A DNA stretch of 64,000 nucleotides from Diphasiastrum complanatum (lineage: Eukaryota; Streptophyta; Lycopodiopsida; Lycopodiales; Lycopodiaceae): assembly GCA_029204225.1 (NCBI GenBank), contig CM055102.1, positions 45,192,984 to 45,256,983 on the forward strand, given 5' to 3'. Of this stretch, positions 24,416 to 37,384 are shown one piece after another. The number at the start of each line of letters is the position of its first letter. Positions within the stretch are counted from its first letter, which is position 1. The notes beneath the pieces were generated by a model. It was not told where the DNA came from and did not search any database. It saw only the letters and a program-made list of their open reading frames with translations. Position numbers and translations under genes: made by a program.

Positions 24416-27400
24416 GACGTAGTATGGAAATTATACATGCTACACCTATTGTTTTACACCAGCACACCTTCATGTCTCTCATGTCATCTGCATCATGTCC
24501 ATTCATTGAACACAACATGCTAAACCCGACACCCTAACAAATGGCACAGTTAACATAACACCCTCAACCCTAAACCCTAACAAATCGCACGATTAACATA
24601 TCATGAACCCACAACCCCACAGCCATAACCATCGAAACAAAGCAAAGATAGGCATCCTCAGTGTGTGATAGGCATTGCACCACAGGTATGTGGAGATTCA
24701 ATATCAAAGCAGCACTTGTGTAGCATACACTTGAACTTGCGTAGAATGCATTTAAAATCGACCAAAATGGTCCAAGAATATAGTCCACAGGTTCGTGATC
24801 CCGTTCATCCAAACGGGGTCCGTTTCAGGTGCCGTCGGATAGGAACCAGTGGGAACAGACAGGACGAGGAACGGACCGACGGTCAATCCGCAACGTCCGT
24901 CTAAAGTTCGACGTTGAACCGGGCTTCAGGGACACTTCGTCCGGTCGGGACCTGAAAACTTGGAGATGTTTCGGAGCCCCCGTGTTGGTACGCAAAATTT
25001 CTACAACGTGTTGCAGCTGTTAGAAAATTGACTTGCTCATACAAGTAACCCAAGACAAGATTCCTATTGTTGTAGAAATTTCTTGTGTAGCAGAACATAA
25101 GGCTTTATATTCGGCGTCTGTGCTAGAAAGCGATACAGTATCCTGCTTTTTACTTGACCAAGAAAAACAACCATTTCCAACATCGGAAGCATAGCCAGTG
25201 GTAGATCTTCTATCATCTATGTTGCCACCCCAATCAGCATCTACCTAACCTCTCAACTTAGGTACATCGAATCGTCTTGAGTAAACTAGACCAAGATCAA
25301 ACGTGTCTTTCACGTACCTTAGAATGCGTTTAGCACTTCTCAATGCTCCAAGGTAGGTGATGCCATAAACTGACTCACAAGACGTAGTGGTGAGATATAT
25401 GAGACTACCAACAAGTTGGCGATACAACGTGCAATCAACAAGACCACTCTCATCAAGATGTGACAATTTCTTACTGACTTCACTAGGCATGGTCAACTGC
25501 TTACAATCAGACATATGAAATCTCTCTAAGACCTCTAAAGCATATTTTGCTTGTGAAAGCTTAATAGTGTCTGCATTTTGCCATACTTCTATGCCTAGAC
25601 AATTATGCATCAAGTCCAAATCAGTCATCTCAAAATGCTTACACAAACTAGACTTGATAGAATTTATCAAGTTCTCATCATTTCCTGTGATGATGCTATC
25701 ATCGACATATAGCACAACTAATGCAACATTATCAGAGTTTGTTCTAACAAAACCATTCACTAGAAAGTATACGACCACACCACGCTCGTGGTGCTTTTCA
25801 GACCGTATAAGGCTTTCCGCAACTTGCACACTTTGTCCTCTTGGCCCTTCACAACAAACCCTTGTGGCTGGAACATACAGACTTACATTCAAGAAAGCTG
25901 ACTTCGCGTCCACTTGATGGATTTTCCAATCAAAAAATGAGGCTAATGCCATCACCAAGCGTAAAGTATTTCATTTGACTACTGGAGCAAATGTCTCATC
26001 AAAATCAATACCTTTGCTTTGCTCATAGCCATTGACCACCAAGCGCGCCCTATGCTTTGCGATCGATCCATTAGCATGAAATTTGGTTCTATATACCCAT
26101 TCATTAATAACGGGTTTCTTACCAACTGGAAGATCAATAAGGTCACACGTATCATGCTTGTGGATTGAATCCATCTCCTCATCCATAGCCCTTTGCCACT
26201 CCTTAAGGTCCTTTGCCTCATCACAGGTTGCCGGCTCTTTTCACACCATTTAGGCACCTTCAACTCAGGTGATACACTTCTTGGCGAGTAAGTATCCCAA
26301 GGCGCGTCCAAGTATAGTCTTTTGCTTCCCAGAGATTTCTCCTTCATAGCACCAATGGGCAAATATCTCCCCCTTGGCTCATGAATAGGTGGAGTTCGAT
26401 CATATTCCTCTTCATGGACTTGATCCTCGTGCTCAATTTCCTGTGGAGTACCATCCTCATCCTCTTCTAGGATCATAGGAAGCCTCTTAATACCACCATC
26501 ATCTTTGGTATGGTCATCTTTGTTAAATATATGCATCTAATCAAAAATCACATCTTTGCTAATATGGATTTTCTGCTTCTCTGGTTCAAAGCACCTGTAA
26601 GCCTTCGTCCTCTCATCATATCCAACAAAGATGCATTTAATGGACTTCGCGTCAAGCTTGTTTCGCACTTCCTTTGGCACGTGCGCATAAGGTTTGCACC
26701 CAAAAATGCAAAACTTTTCAATCTTTGGCTTCATTCCCGTAAGCGCCTCTTCGGGAGTCACATTAGGAACCGCGGTAGTGGGGCTCCTATTTTGTGAGAA
26801 GGACTCATGCAAACTAGCCATATTTGAAACCGCTGCTCCAACAAACTGAAATATGGTAAACTATAAAAATGTTAGTATTAGTTTTCCTCCACTTGCATGT
26901 GACAAAATCCAATTTGCATGTGATTGTCGTGCTATTCTTTCACGTGCATGCAAAAAGCTCCAATTACAACTTGATCTTCACACTCCTTCGATGACGATCC
27001 AACATGCATGCTTCCTGTTACGACGTGATATAGGCCAGACAACTCAGCAGACTTATCCTAGTTCTCAATCTCAGATTACCTTTTCCTTCTCTAGGAGAAG
27101 ACCACACCGGGACCCAGGGTCCGATGATGATGAGGTGGACAATGATGCGATTATTCACAGGGACTAGAGACTATGAACCGTTCACAGGCATGTCACAGCT
27201 TGAGCTATTTGTCTGATCATGATGACGTCAGCGGTCACTGGAGTTACCTCATGTTGCAGATCGCATCACATCCTTCTTCCTCCGCAGAAAGACAAAGATA
27301 AATACCATTATAACTCACTTTGTGTATCTAGCAGCATTTATATTTCTACATATCTCACTCATTTCAGTTCGCAGTATTTAGTAATGTTGCTTTCTTTCGT

Positions 27401-27518
27401 TATTGTTATTGGAGACATTTTCATAGCTCCCACTGATACCACATGCTTGACATGTACATTCATTAGTCTTATATGCCTTTTGGCAAAGAAAAGACGTTTA
27501 AACCCCCCCCCCCCTCTC

Positions 27519-27549
<31 letters not shown>

Positions 27550-28710
27550 TCATAGTCAACTCAGGGGTTTACCTACTTTTCTTAAAATTGTCTTGGTTTT
27601 CAGTCTTCAAAGCCGAGATGAGATCACATGGAAGCAGAGGGTTAAAGGGATCCACCACCATCCATCTCTGGAAAAGTGAATGACTAATACTCAAAATAGC
27701 CACTAGCAATCCTAAGTATTTAGAAGGACCATATGTATTTTCTGAAACCCTCTAATACGTAGCATCAAACTTTGGCATACTTCAAAGAGCTATATGGGAC
27801 ATACAGCCTTACGGTGGCAACATTAATGCTGGATAAATAACTGTACAAAAGGACTGAAGCTCTGTTTTGATAGTAGTTGTCCTAAACATCCTTACATAAC
27901 AAGATTGGATGCTGATTTTAAAAACTTTTCAAAATTTTCAGCTTTCAAAAAGTTTTCATCCTTAGAGGAAACTTTGTAATCAGTTTTCCAAAAATGTGCC
28001 CATTTCATTGTCAAAAATTGCTGGCTTTCCAGAACACCTAAGTGAAGGATGCTACAACTGCTTTTCCTTAACCCAAGGACACTCAGCAAATCCCATGATT
28101 AGCGCGAGGAACATAATGGCAAGCCAGCTGATTTGTCATCCTAACAACCATGGCCATCCAGGTCTTCCATCAGGAGCTGCCACTAGGGCTTCCTGGGGGC
28201 CCTAACAGGTCCTCAGTTTTTATTTTGGTAAAATGATTGGAAAGGAAGTAAACTTTACCTGAATTGAACACCCAGCTTTATGCCAAGGGAGAGGTCAACA
28301 AGGCCCACAGCTTCTGTAACTGCAAAATACTTTCCCGGTTCTTGAAGAAGATACTGCAGGGGCCTGATGCCACACTCTCTCACCACAGCCAAAACCTGCC
28401 GCATAGTCAGCTCCCGGTGCTCATCCTTGGCAATCTCCACAGGGGTCAGCAGAGATGGCCGCTCAAGGAAAAATTGGACAATCTTATCCCTCAGAGCACT
28501 GTATTCACCAGCCATATACGTGGACAGAGCAGCAGAATTAAGTGGCCGTTTCACTGTCACTCTAGAGCAGACGCTTCTGCTCAACTGGGCTTCCTCAAGC
28601 AGATGGGAAGAGGCGTGTAGATGGGATGCCAAGCGCTCCAGCCTTCTTCTTGCGCAACCTCTAGTGGCCTCACTTTCTCCTGCACATACCTTTTCTCGAA
28701 TTTCCGCCAT
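13716..28710 (-). CDS. ACX2: Peroxisomal acyl-CoA oxidase, ACX2-type (long-chain), seven coding exons
   Basis: Exons on the minus strand are 28710-28259, 16067-15952, 15713-14833, 14713-14534, 14391-14225, 14093-13970 and 13871-13716. Every intron is GT-AG and all phases join, giving 691 codons plus TAA, the usual length of plant ACX2. The enzyme catalyses the first, FAD-dependent, H2O2-forming step of peroxisomal beta-oxidation of acyl-CoA. Residues 23-31 (RLERLASHL) fit the PTS2 import signal R-L-X5-H-L. TELHHGSNVQG (185-195) is the FAD/substrate region, and E474 in TFEGDNT is the expected catalytic base. The C-terminus QYIGF is not a PTS1, consistent with PTS2 import. No stop or frameshift was found, so the gene looks functional despite a 12.2-kb first intron. 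ACX2 rather than ACX1/3/4 is inferred from remembered family similarity, especially [15 protein letters not shown]. Confidence 0.93.
16395..16448. repeat. (CT)n microsatellite in ACX2 intron 1
   Basis: This is an uninterrupted 54-bp CT run about 330 bp upstream of the exon 2 acceptor. On the transcribed minus strand it is a GA (purine) run, so it does not add to the polypyrimidine tract of the acceptor. Confidence 0.95.
16627..17032 (+). pseudogene. Unidentified fragment with a coiled-coil-like stretch
   Basis: Two overlapping plus frames occupy this span. The second (16742-17032) contains heptad-like Gln/Glu/Lys-rich sequence, including [20 protein letters not shown] and [17 protein letters not shown]. 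Similar low-complexity helices occur in retroelement gag proteins, but no diagnostic motif is present. It lies inside the ACX2 intron antisense to the gene and is probably mobile-element debris. Confidence 0.25.
17490..17870 (-). repeat. Diverged LTR relic, third copy of the family at 1-806
   Basis: Segments such as GAGATGGGTAAGTT, TCCATATGTCC, TCTGGGCC and CCGGAATGGTGAGGCGTAAC occur in the same order as in 520-750, and the end TTTCGACACCTTTGCA parallels TTTTGATACCCTTACA at 791-806. It has the same orientation as the copy at the left edge but is much more diverged. No primer site or coding sequence was seen beside it. Confidence 0.6.
18341..18687 (+). repeat. 5' LTR of the gypsy element
   Basis: The LTR starts TGTCATCATCCAAACTCCC and ends GTTGTAACA, just before the primer site. 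It matches 21477-21761 over most of its length (for example CTTGGGTCCCAAACCTAGA). Confidence 0.88.
18690..18702 (+). other. tRNA-Met primer-binding site of the gypsy element
   Basis: TGGTATCAGAGCC lies two bases after the 5' LTR, in plus orientation. Confidence 0.88.
18703..19423 (+). other. Residual leader of the gypsy element
   Basis: This non-coding stretch lies between the primer site and the reverse-transcriptase remnant. It contains a degenerate internal duplication: GCCACGTGGCACTCTCC with GGACAGGTGGCAGC (about 18895-18935) is echoed by GCCACATGGCATTGTCTGG with GGACAGGTGTC (about 19065-19100). The deletion that removed gag and most of pol ends inside or at the right edge of this stretch. 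Confidence 0.5.
19424..21450 (+). pseudogene. gypsy pol remnant: RT end, RNase H, integrase, chromodomain
   Basis: 19424-20074 encodes the end of reverse transcriptase ([19 protein letters not shown]) and RNase H ([49 protein letters not shown]). Integrase follows: the HHCC zinc region [11 protein letters not shown]...CAQCQ (about 20243-20380), the DDE core including [20 protein letters not shown] and [13 protein letters not shown], and the C-terminal [11 protein letters not shown] (about 21200). A chromodomain ([25 protein letters not shown]) ends near 21420 and needs one extra base to reach [10 protein letters not shown] frame change near 20580, a TAG in ML-AYVSRRQ and other breaks make it non-functional. 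Confidence 0.87.
21477..21761 (+). repeat. Truncated 3' LTR of the gypsy element
   Basis: The LTR begins TGTTAGGGACCC after a purine tract (AAGGAAGAGGGAA) and matches the 5' LTR up to GGCGGTGGTAT. There the match stops and hAT coding sequence begins, so the last ~75 bp of the LTR are missing. Confidence 0.85.
21762..24000 (+). pseudogene. hAT-superfamily transposase, intron-containing, decayed
   Basis: The plus strand encodes successive hAT blocks. [15 protein letters not shown] and [16 protein letters not shown] lie at 21762-21908. [17 protein letters not shown] and [12 protein letters not shown] (DUF659-like) lie at about 22033-22320. [18 protein letters not shown] and [20 protein letters not shown] lie at 22440-22780. 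[34 protein letters not shown] and [16 protein letters not shown] plus DLVYCNTN (dimerisation region) lie between 22905 and 23600. An acidic tail follows to 23988. GT-AG introns are apparent, for example 23605-23708 and between 22317 and 22444. An in-frame TGA splits LWQR and WDKF, and a 60-bp duplication lies in the DUF659 block. No terminal inverted repeats were found. It is antisense inside ACX2 intron 1. Confidence 0.8.
22156..22260 (+). repeat. 60-bp tandem duplication inside the hAT transposase
   Basis: A 45-bp block (22156-22200) recurs exactly at 22216-22260, with a 60-bp period. The period is a multiple of three, so the frame is kept and 20 residues ([15 protein letters not shown] plus a spacer) are repeated. 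Confidence 0.92.
24355..24413. repeat. (GA)n microsatellite
   Basis: This is an uninterrupted 59-bp GA run inside ACX2 intron 1, about 350 bp after the end of the hAT transposase. On the transcribed strand it is a pyrimidine run. Confidence 0.95.
24414..25020. other. No gene recognised; short telomere-like motif
   Basis: No coding region is supported. Near 24568-24581 the sequence reads CCCTAAACCCTAAC, two units of the plant telomere repeat on one strand, which is too short to call an interstitial telomere. The rest is unremarkable up to the copia fragment at 25021. Confidence 0.5.
25021..26830 (-). pseudogene. Truncated Ty1/copia pol fragment inside ACX2 intron 1
   Basis: On the minus strand, 26821-26537 is the integrase C-terminus ([20 protein letters not shown]) and 26186-25971 is the start of reverse transcriptase ([28 protein letters not shown]). 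25958-25245 carries [19 protein letters not shown] and [14 protein letters not shown]. RNase H ([26 protein letters not shown]) continues to about 25021. It lacks gag, the integrase core, the RNase H end and both LTRs. Frames are broken around 25960, 26190 and 26530. It is in the same orientation as ACX2. Confidence 0.85.
26831..27502. other. No gene recognised in this part of ACX2 intron 1
   Basis: A short plus frame around 26985-27167 contains [20 protein letters not shown], an acidic tail-like sequence, but nothing identifies it. No supported gene is present. Confidence 0.35.
27503..27550. repeat. C-run followed by (CT)n
   Basis: Twelve C residues are followed by CT repeats with one CCC interruption. 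It is a simple-sequence tract inside ACX2 intron 1. Confidence 0.93.
28259..28710 (-). CDS. ACX2: ACX2 coding exon 1 with PTS2 signal
   Basis: The exon opens with ATG at 28710 (MAEIREKV) and runs 452 nt to the donor GTAAAG at 28258. It encodes the PTS2 signal and the N-terminal helical domain, including [19 protein letters not shown] and [19 protein letters not shown]. It ends in phase 2 (AG), and the T that opens exon 2 at 16067 completes Ser in the conserved GVQF-S-LWGG junction. This phase and sequence match shows that the exon belongs to the gene 12 kb away and is not a separate gene. Confidence 0.92.
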
Positions 28711-29852
28711 AGCCAGCCCGCTATATATCTATTCTCAAATTTGTTCTCTCAATCAATTACGCAAATTCGAAGATCCACTCTTTCTTTTCACAAAAAAAAG
28801 CAATTCTAAGTGCAACCCACTTCAGCTTTCTGCTCAAAAATCGTCACCAAACACAACCCATCTCCCAAAATCGCCTCCACAGTGGATGGATCGCCAGCAT
28901 CCACATACAAAACCAGATCCTTCGGTGATGGTCTTCCGAACTCTGATCTGAGGCTTTTACATCACAGATTGGAGCCCAAGAGAAGAATGCAGCTTTTGTT
29001 TGTCGTGAAATGTCTGGGCAGAGATCTGGATGTGATGGTGACAAAGCTTTTGAATGCAGCAAGCTAGCCGGATGTGGAAAACGCTGCCGCCATTGAAGGA
29101 GCGATAGACGTGGATAGATGAGAATGAGATGATAGCAGCAGCAGCACCAAAAAGATGGGCTTTTGGGTCATTGCGTGCGGGTGTTTGACCGCGGGGGAGA
29201 GAGACACGCGGGAGATGGACCAGCGAACCTTCCATTTCTGACGGGTGAGTGCCTCGTCCCTTATTAGCACGGAGCCAATTAGTGGCCCCACACTTTGTTG
29301 GTCGCCACTTGTCCCAGGTCCCCCTTAGCTGCTATTGTCTAAGTAGGTGCGCGTCGGAAACCTCCCTCGAGTTTCCCTTTCATATTTCAATGCATATCGG
29401 CTTTGGAAAATAACGCCTTCCGAAACCTTCAACTCAAAAATGTTGCATTCTAAAATCCTGCAACTATCAAATATTGCCGTTTATCATGGTAGCTAGCCTT
29501 GGCACTATTCTTGATACACCCAACAATAAAAAATGCATAGTTTTCAGAGATCATTGGTATCCAATTATTTTTCTTGGGCAACAACTTAACTCTAACCAAC
29601 AATTGTTCTCATAGTACCATGTGTTATAAGGTTAGAAATTAGCCACATATCAGTAGGTTTACTTAACTCCTATAAAAAAGGTCGAGCACCTGCAAGGTGG
29701 AACTTTCTCATTTCAAAATGTTATGTGGTTTCACAGTATTATGATGATCTACATGCATCCTATATATTCAAAGACCGACATTTTGGAATCCCGCATATAT
29801 TTTATAAAACATAGAATTTCCTAAGAAATTAAAATTCTATCAGTTTTTACAT
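28711..29852. other. Upstream region of ACX2; no separate gene supported
   Basis: Reading on the minus strand, this is the 5' UTR and promoter side of ACX2. The first few hundred bases have many short overlapping frames on both strands but no motif. The sequence around 29170-29350 is relatively GC-rich, as expected near a plant gene start. Beyond about 29350 it becomes AT-rich and featureless until the LTR relic. No TATA box or start site is assigned. Confidence 0.4.
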
Positions 29853-30610
29853 TGATAGCCGGTCACTCCAGAGAGTGCATGTGGTTATTAGTTATGCCTC
29901 GTCATTCCGGGCTTGGCCAGTAAAGTAATTAATAATCATATAAGGGCCCAGACCTATAATTGGACATAAGGAACACTTGCATGGTGTCTGATTGCTATAA
30001 TGCAAGAATAGGAGGTCCATTGCTATTCCAGGTTGCATGGAGATCCTAAGAGGAATATTCTCTCCTCTTGAGAGAGAATATATACCAGTGGAAACTAGCC
30101 TATCTCCTATTGGATTTTCTGATCCTTGTAGCCAGGAGCCCCTCCTCTCTTACATTCATTCACCATGGCATGGGGGTGAAGTGGTTAAGGTATTGACTAG
30201 CCATTTTCTGCTGGTTGGGTGGTTTTGCTCCACAGGTGTCGTTTTGGTGGCATGCGACTGGATCTAGTCGGATCTTCACTAGGCGATCCTTATAGTGATA
30301 TCAGAACAAGAGTTTGCATCAATTGGAAGGTGGAGCTGCTTCTTGTTTTTTCCCAACTTTTTGGTGGTTTCTCCTTGCTTGTTACTTCCAGGTGGTGGAA
30401 TTGTCCAAGTAGGTGGCTTCTCTGAATTTGGTGTACTTTCAGCCTATTGATCATAATATGGATTTTCTCCATAGATTTTGATGGAAATCAATGGATTTTT
30501 TACGGTTTTTTGTGATTTTTCACCTAGAACTAAAAATTTTGACTTGGAATTTATCATTGCTACTGATCTAGTACGTTTTTCAGATTGTGCTTGCTATTTT
30601 ACAGTCATTA
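29853..30610 (+). mobile_element. LTR, degenerate primer site and leader, inverted copy of the element at 1-806
   Basis: From TAGCCGGTCACTCC through GCCTCGTCATTCCGGGCTTGG and on to TTACAGTCATTA, the plus strand matches the minus strand of 776-13 with many substitutions. The LTR part ends near 30294 and is followed by TGATATCAGAAC, a degenerate form of TGGTATCAGAGC. The leader then continues through GTGGTGGAATTG and GGTGGCTTCTCTGAATTTGG. The outer LTR end (TGTAAGGG in the other copy) is not conserved here. No coding sequence is attached. Confidence 0.7.
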
Positions 30611-33637
<3,027 letters not shown>

Positions 33638-33913
33638 ACATCCTTTTATAACAGGTCCAAAACCTAAATTGCCACTTGGTTTTCCTCCATAATGAAAACC
33701 CTACTATTTGACTAGATTCAAAATACCCAACATTCAAATTTGATCTACTAAAACTCGACTTCTACATTTTACACACTTTCAAAAAGTGTTTATTCAAATA
33801 CTTTTAGACTAATATAACTTTGAGAAGTCAACCTCTAAGTCTAATATGAAAATTGGCCTCAATTGTCAAATATACAAATATGACCAAAATAGGCTAAAAA
33901 CTAGTTGAATTTC

Positions 33914-36900
33914 TCACACTCCCTCTTCAACTAGTTTTAGCATAGACTTTGATAACACTCCAAGTAAAGTCCTATGCTTAATGAACAAGTCCTTTCCCAA
34001 TGCTTTGGTGAAGATATGAACCACACATTCCCTTGAGGACACATGTTGAAGCTTTATCTCCTTTGCTATGATTTGCTCCCTCACAAAGTGATATGCCACC
34101 TCAATGTGCTTGCTCCTAGCATGAAAGATAGGATTGGTTGCCAACCTTTGGGCTGATAGATTGTCACAAAATATGATTGGGCTCTCTGGGAAATCTAGCA
34201 AGTGAATATCCTTGATCATCCTCTTGATCCATACCATCTCCTTTGTGCAATGTGTAAGAGCTTTATACTCGGCCTCACTAGATGACAATGAGATAGTGGC
34301 TTGTTTCTTCGACATCCATGATATAGCTCCATCACCTATGAAAATACAATGAGCACTAATGGATTTCCTATCCATTATATCTCCAGCATAGTCCGAATCT
34401 ATAAATCCAAATGATGACCCCTCATACAATATGCCAAAATCTCGAGTTCCAATGATGTACCTCAAAACTCGTTTTCCTAGCTTCCAATGCTCCTCACTAG
34501 GATCTTGCATGAATTCATTCAATTATCTTAGATTTGGTCTAGTAATGGTTAGATAGATGAGTGAACCAACTAGCTTCCTATAGAGAGTAATGTTCTTGAA
34601 GGATATTTCATTATCTCTTATAGTTAGCTTTACATGAGATTCCATTGGTGTATCACAAGCTTTTGCATCTACCATATGAAGTCTTTCTAGAATAGAATTA
34701 GCATATTTCTCTTGGCAAATGAGTAGAGTGAGAAGATCCAATCACTTCTATTCCTAGAAGGTAATGCAAATTACCAAGATCATGCATCTCAAATTCCTTC
34801 TTAAGAGCACTCTTGATGTCCTCCACATCTTGATTGTTTCTACCACTGAAGATGATATCATCCACATAGATTAGCAATATGGTAACATCATTTCCAGAAA
34901 ACCTATAATAAAGTGAATGATCATACTCACTCATAACAAATCCTTGAGAGAGTAAACAAGTGTTAAGCTTAGCATACCAATTCCTTGGTGCTTGCTTAAG
35001 GCTATACAAACCCTCTTGTAGTAGACACACATGATTTGGCTTTGTAGAAGAAATGTACATCTCGAGTTGATCCATGTACCCTTCCTCCTCAAGTTCAACA
35101 TTCAAAAAAACATTTGTAATGTCCAATTGCCATAGATCCCATCCATAAAGAGTAGCAAGTGAGATGATGACTCGAATGCTTACCATCTTTGCCACGGGTG
35201 CAAAGGTCTCATCATAGACAATCCCTTGATCTTGAGCATATCCTTTCGCCACTAACCTTGCCTTGTACTTGTTGATAGATCCATCTTGGTTTGTCTTCAC
35301 CTTGAAGATACATTTGCATCCAATAGATTTCTTGTCCTCAGGTAACTCCACCAATCTCCATGTTCCATTCTTCATCTAAAGTAGGGTCCTTTACATCAAC
35401 ATCAAGAATGTTAGATCCATCCACATCACCATCAATAATGCTTGAAGACACTTTTGGAATGTTCTCCTCATAAAAAATGACATCTCTACCAACAATCACT
35501 TTGTTATGGAAGGAATGTAAACCTTGTAGGCTTTACTCACCTCACTATATCCAACAAAAATACATTACCTTGAAGATGGATCCTCCTTGGTTCTATCATC
35601 AAGACTAATGTTCACATATCATGTGCATCCAAAAGTTCTAAAAAAGTTGACACTCGGCCTCCTCTCTTGAACAACATCTCAAAAGGTGTCCTTCCATCCA
35701 AAATAGCACTCGGCCACTTATTGCACAAGAAATTAGCACAAAACAAAGCTTGATCCCAAAATGGCTTATCAAGGTTAGCACTTAACCTCATGGCTTTAGC
35801 ACTTTCACGTAAAGTCCTATTCTTCCTCTCGGCCACTCCATTTTGTTGTGGGATCCTTGGTGTTGTATACTCCCTCTTGATCCCATGCTCATCACAAAAA
35901 GCCTTGAACTTGGTAGATAAAATTGGTTCTCCCTTGCATTCTTGAACTTAACAAAGATATCATATACTTCATCTTTGCTCTTTAGTAGATATATCCAACA
36001 AAATCTACTAAAATCATCAATGAGAGTTACATACATCTTAGCTCCACTATTGTTAATTGTAGTAATTCCATGAATATCCGAATGTACAACTTGAAAAGGC
36101 TTTGTAGATCTAGATATAGATCTAGTATAAGGTAGTCTATGTGACTTAGACAAAGCACAAGACTCACAAACATGATTGATACTTTCAAAGGGACTTGGAA
36201 GACTATCACAACTTACTTTCTAGCCATTACCTCCAATGACTTGAAGTTGATGTGTCCCATCCTTTTATGCCAAACCTCTTGAATAGGTACACATCCAACT
36301 TGGTTAGCAATAACACAAGCATCTAGTTTGAACAACTTCCCTTGCCTTTTACCTTTTGCAATCAAGATATCCTTCCTTTTGATCATACAAGCATCTCCAT
36401 CAATCTCAACTTTGAGGCCTTTACTTGACTCACACTAAGCAAATTTTTGGTAATAGATGGAATGAAAAAAACATCCTCCAAATGAACATTCCTATTTGTA
36501 GAGAGAGAAATAGGAATTGTGCCAATCCCTTTGATTGCACACTCACCATCATTGGCCGTGTAGATCACCCTCTTGTCATCTCCATATGCCAACAAATAAG
36601 TGACATACTCTTTGTGAAAAGTCATTAGTGAACTTGCTCCACTTTCAATCCACCATGGATCTAGATCTCCATCATTAGCAAGCATACATGAAGACATCAC
36701 AAAAGCATCATCATTTTCATTTTGAACGTCCAAACCATCCGCATCAAGAGTAAGATTGCCTTGCTTGTCTCCTTGATCTCTCTTCTTCTTGTAGCACTCA
36801 CTTGCAAAGTGTCCTTTGATGCCACAATAGAAGCACTTGAGCTTTGATCTATCCTTATTTTTTCCATTTGAATGAGAATCCCCTTGATCTTGCCCTTTAG

Positions 36901-36946
36901 ACCACTTGCTTTTGCTTTTGTGCTTGAATTTGCCCTTGACGAACAT
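33914..36946 (-). pseudogene. copia gag (partial), protease, integrase, reverse transcriptase, RNase H
   Basis: 36946-36383 carries the zinc knuckle CFYCGIKGHFASEC and the protease motif DPWWIESGASSLM, with Glu replacing the catalytic Asp of D-S-G. 36153-35612 is integrase (FQVVHSDIHG, LIDDFSRFCW, MAERKNRTLRESAKAM). 35375-34698 is reverse transcriptase (KARLVAKGYAQDQGI, LIYVDDIIF). 34522-33914 is RNase H (DSDYAGD, SSSEAEYKALT, HARSKHIEVAYHFVREQ) ending at a stop beside the purine tract. Frame breaks occur near 36200, 35500 and 34700-34520. The D-to-E change in protease and the deletion of the gag start mean it is dead. Confidence 0.85.
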
Positions 36947-36953
36947 AGCCTCC

Positions 36954-37096
36954 TTACACTTTCAAAAAGTGTTTATTCAAATACTTTTAAACTAATATAA
37001 CTTTGAAAAGTCAACCTCTAAGTCTAATATGAAAATTGGTCTCAATTGCCAAATATACAAATATGACCAAAATAGACTAAACTAGCTGAATTTCAG
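36954..37096 (-). repeat. Remnant of the 5' LTR joined to gag
   Basis: The segment ACACTTTCAAAAAGTG through GACCAAAATAGACTAAA matches 33772-33905 with few changes. It is only about 143 bp, and the coding sequence of gag resumes without leader or primer site. Confidence 0.8.
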
Positions 37097-37384
37097 ACGG
37101 GACATCCTAAGCACACTATGTGATGTGAGGGATGTGACATCTAAGTTGCATCTCAAAAGAAAATTCTTCTCACTAAAGATGTCTAATGGTGATTCACTTC
37201 ATAATCACATTAACTAGTTTAAGAATATCTTGCAACAGGTGGCAGTTGTCAGATCAACTATCAACTATCAAGACACGATTATGACAAACACACTAATCAT
37301 GAGATCCAAGATTGTAGGATATTAAAAACAAAAAATGCCAACAAGCAACCATATCAACAAGCGAATGTAGTCACAATATCATCT

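Larger units (their letters stand above)
16068..28258 (-). other. Intron 1 of ACX2, 12,191 bp, transposon-filled
   Basis: The donor is GTAAAG (minus strand, 28258) and the acceptor is a pyrimidine-rich tract ending ATTGACAG (16068). Within it are two dinucleotide tracts, a C/CT tract, an LTR relic, a deleted gypsy chromovirus, a hAT transposase and a copia fragment. The gypsy and hAT pieces lie antisense to the host gene, the copia piece sense. All must be transcribed and removed by splicing for the enzyme to be made. Confidence 0.88.
33772..37096 (-). mobile_element. Ty1/copia element with a 5' deletion
   Basis: On the minus strand it carries gag end, protease, integrase, reverse transcriptase and RNase H between two copies of one LTR segment (33772-33918 and 36954-37096). 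The 3' LTR starts TGTGAGAAATTCAACTAG (33918 downwards) after a purine tract GAAGAGGGAG. The 5' copy is joined directly to the middle of gag at 36953/36954, so the primer site, leader and first half of gag have been deleted. The outer LTR ends are not defined; the left one may include the GA run at 33523-33635. Confidence 0.82.

Noticed and set aside
24560-24590. CCCTAAACCCTAAC as an interstitial telomere
   Set aside because: Only two units are present, which is easily reached by chance in AT-rich DNA.
28264-28951. Plus-strand open frames across ACX2 exon 1
   Set aside because: They are antisense shadows; the minus-strand frame has the PTS2 signal, family motifs and a matching splice phase.
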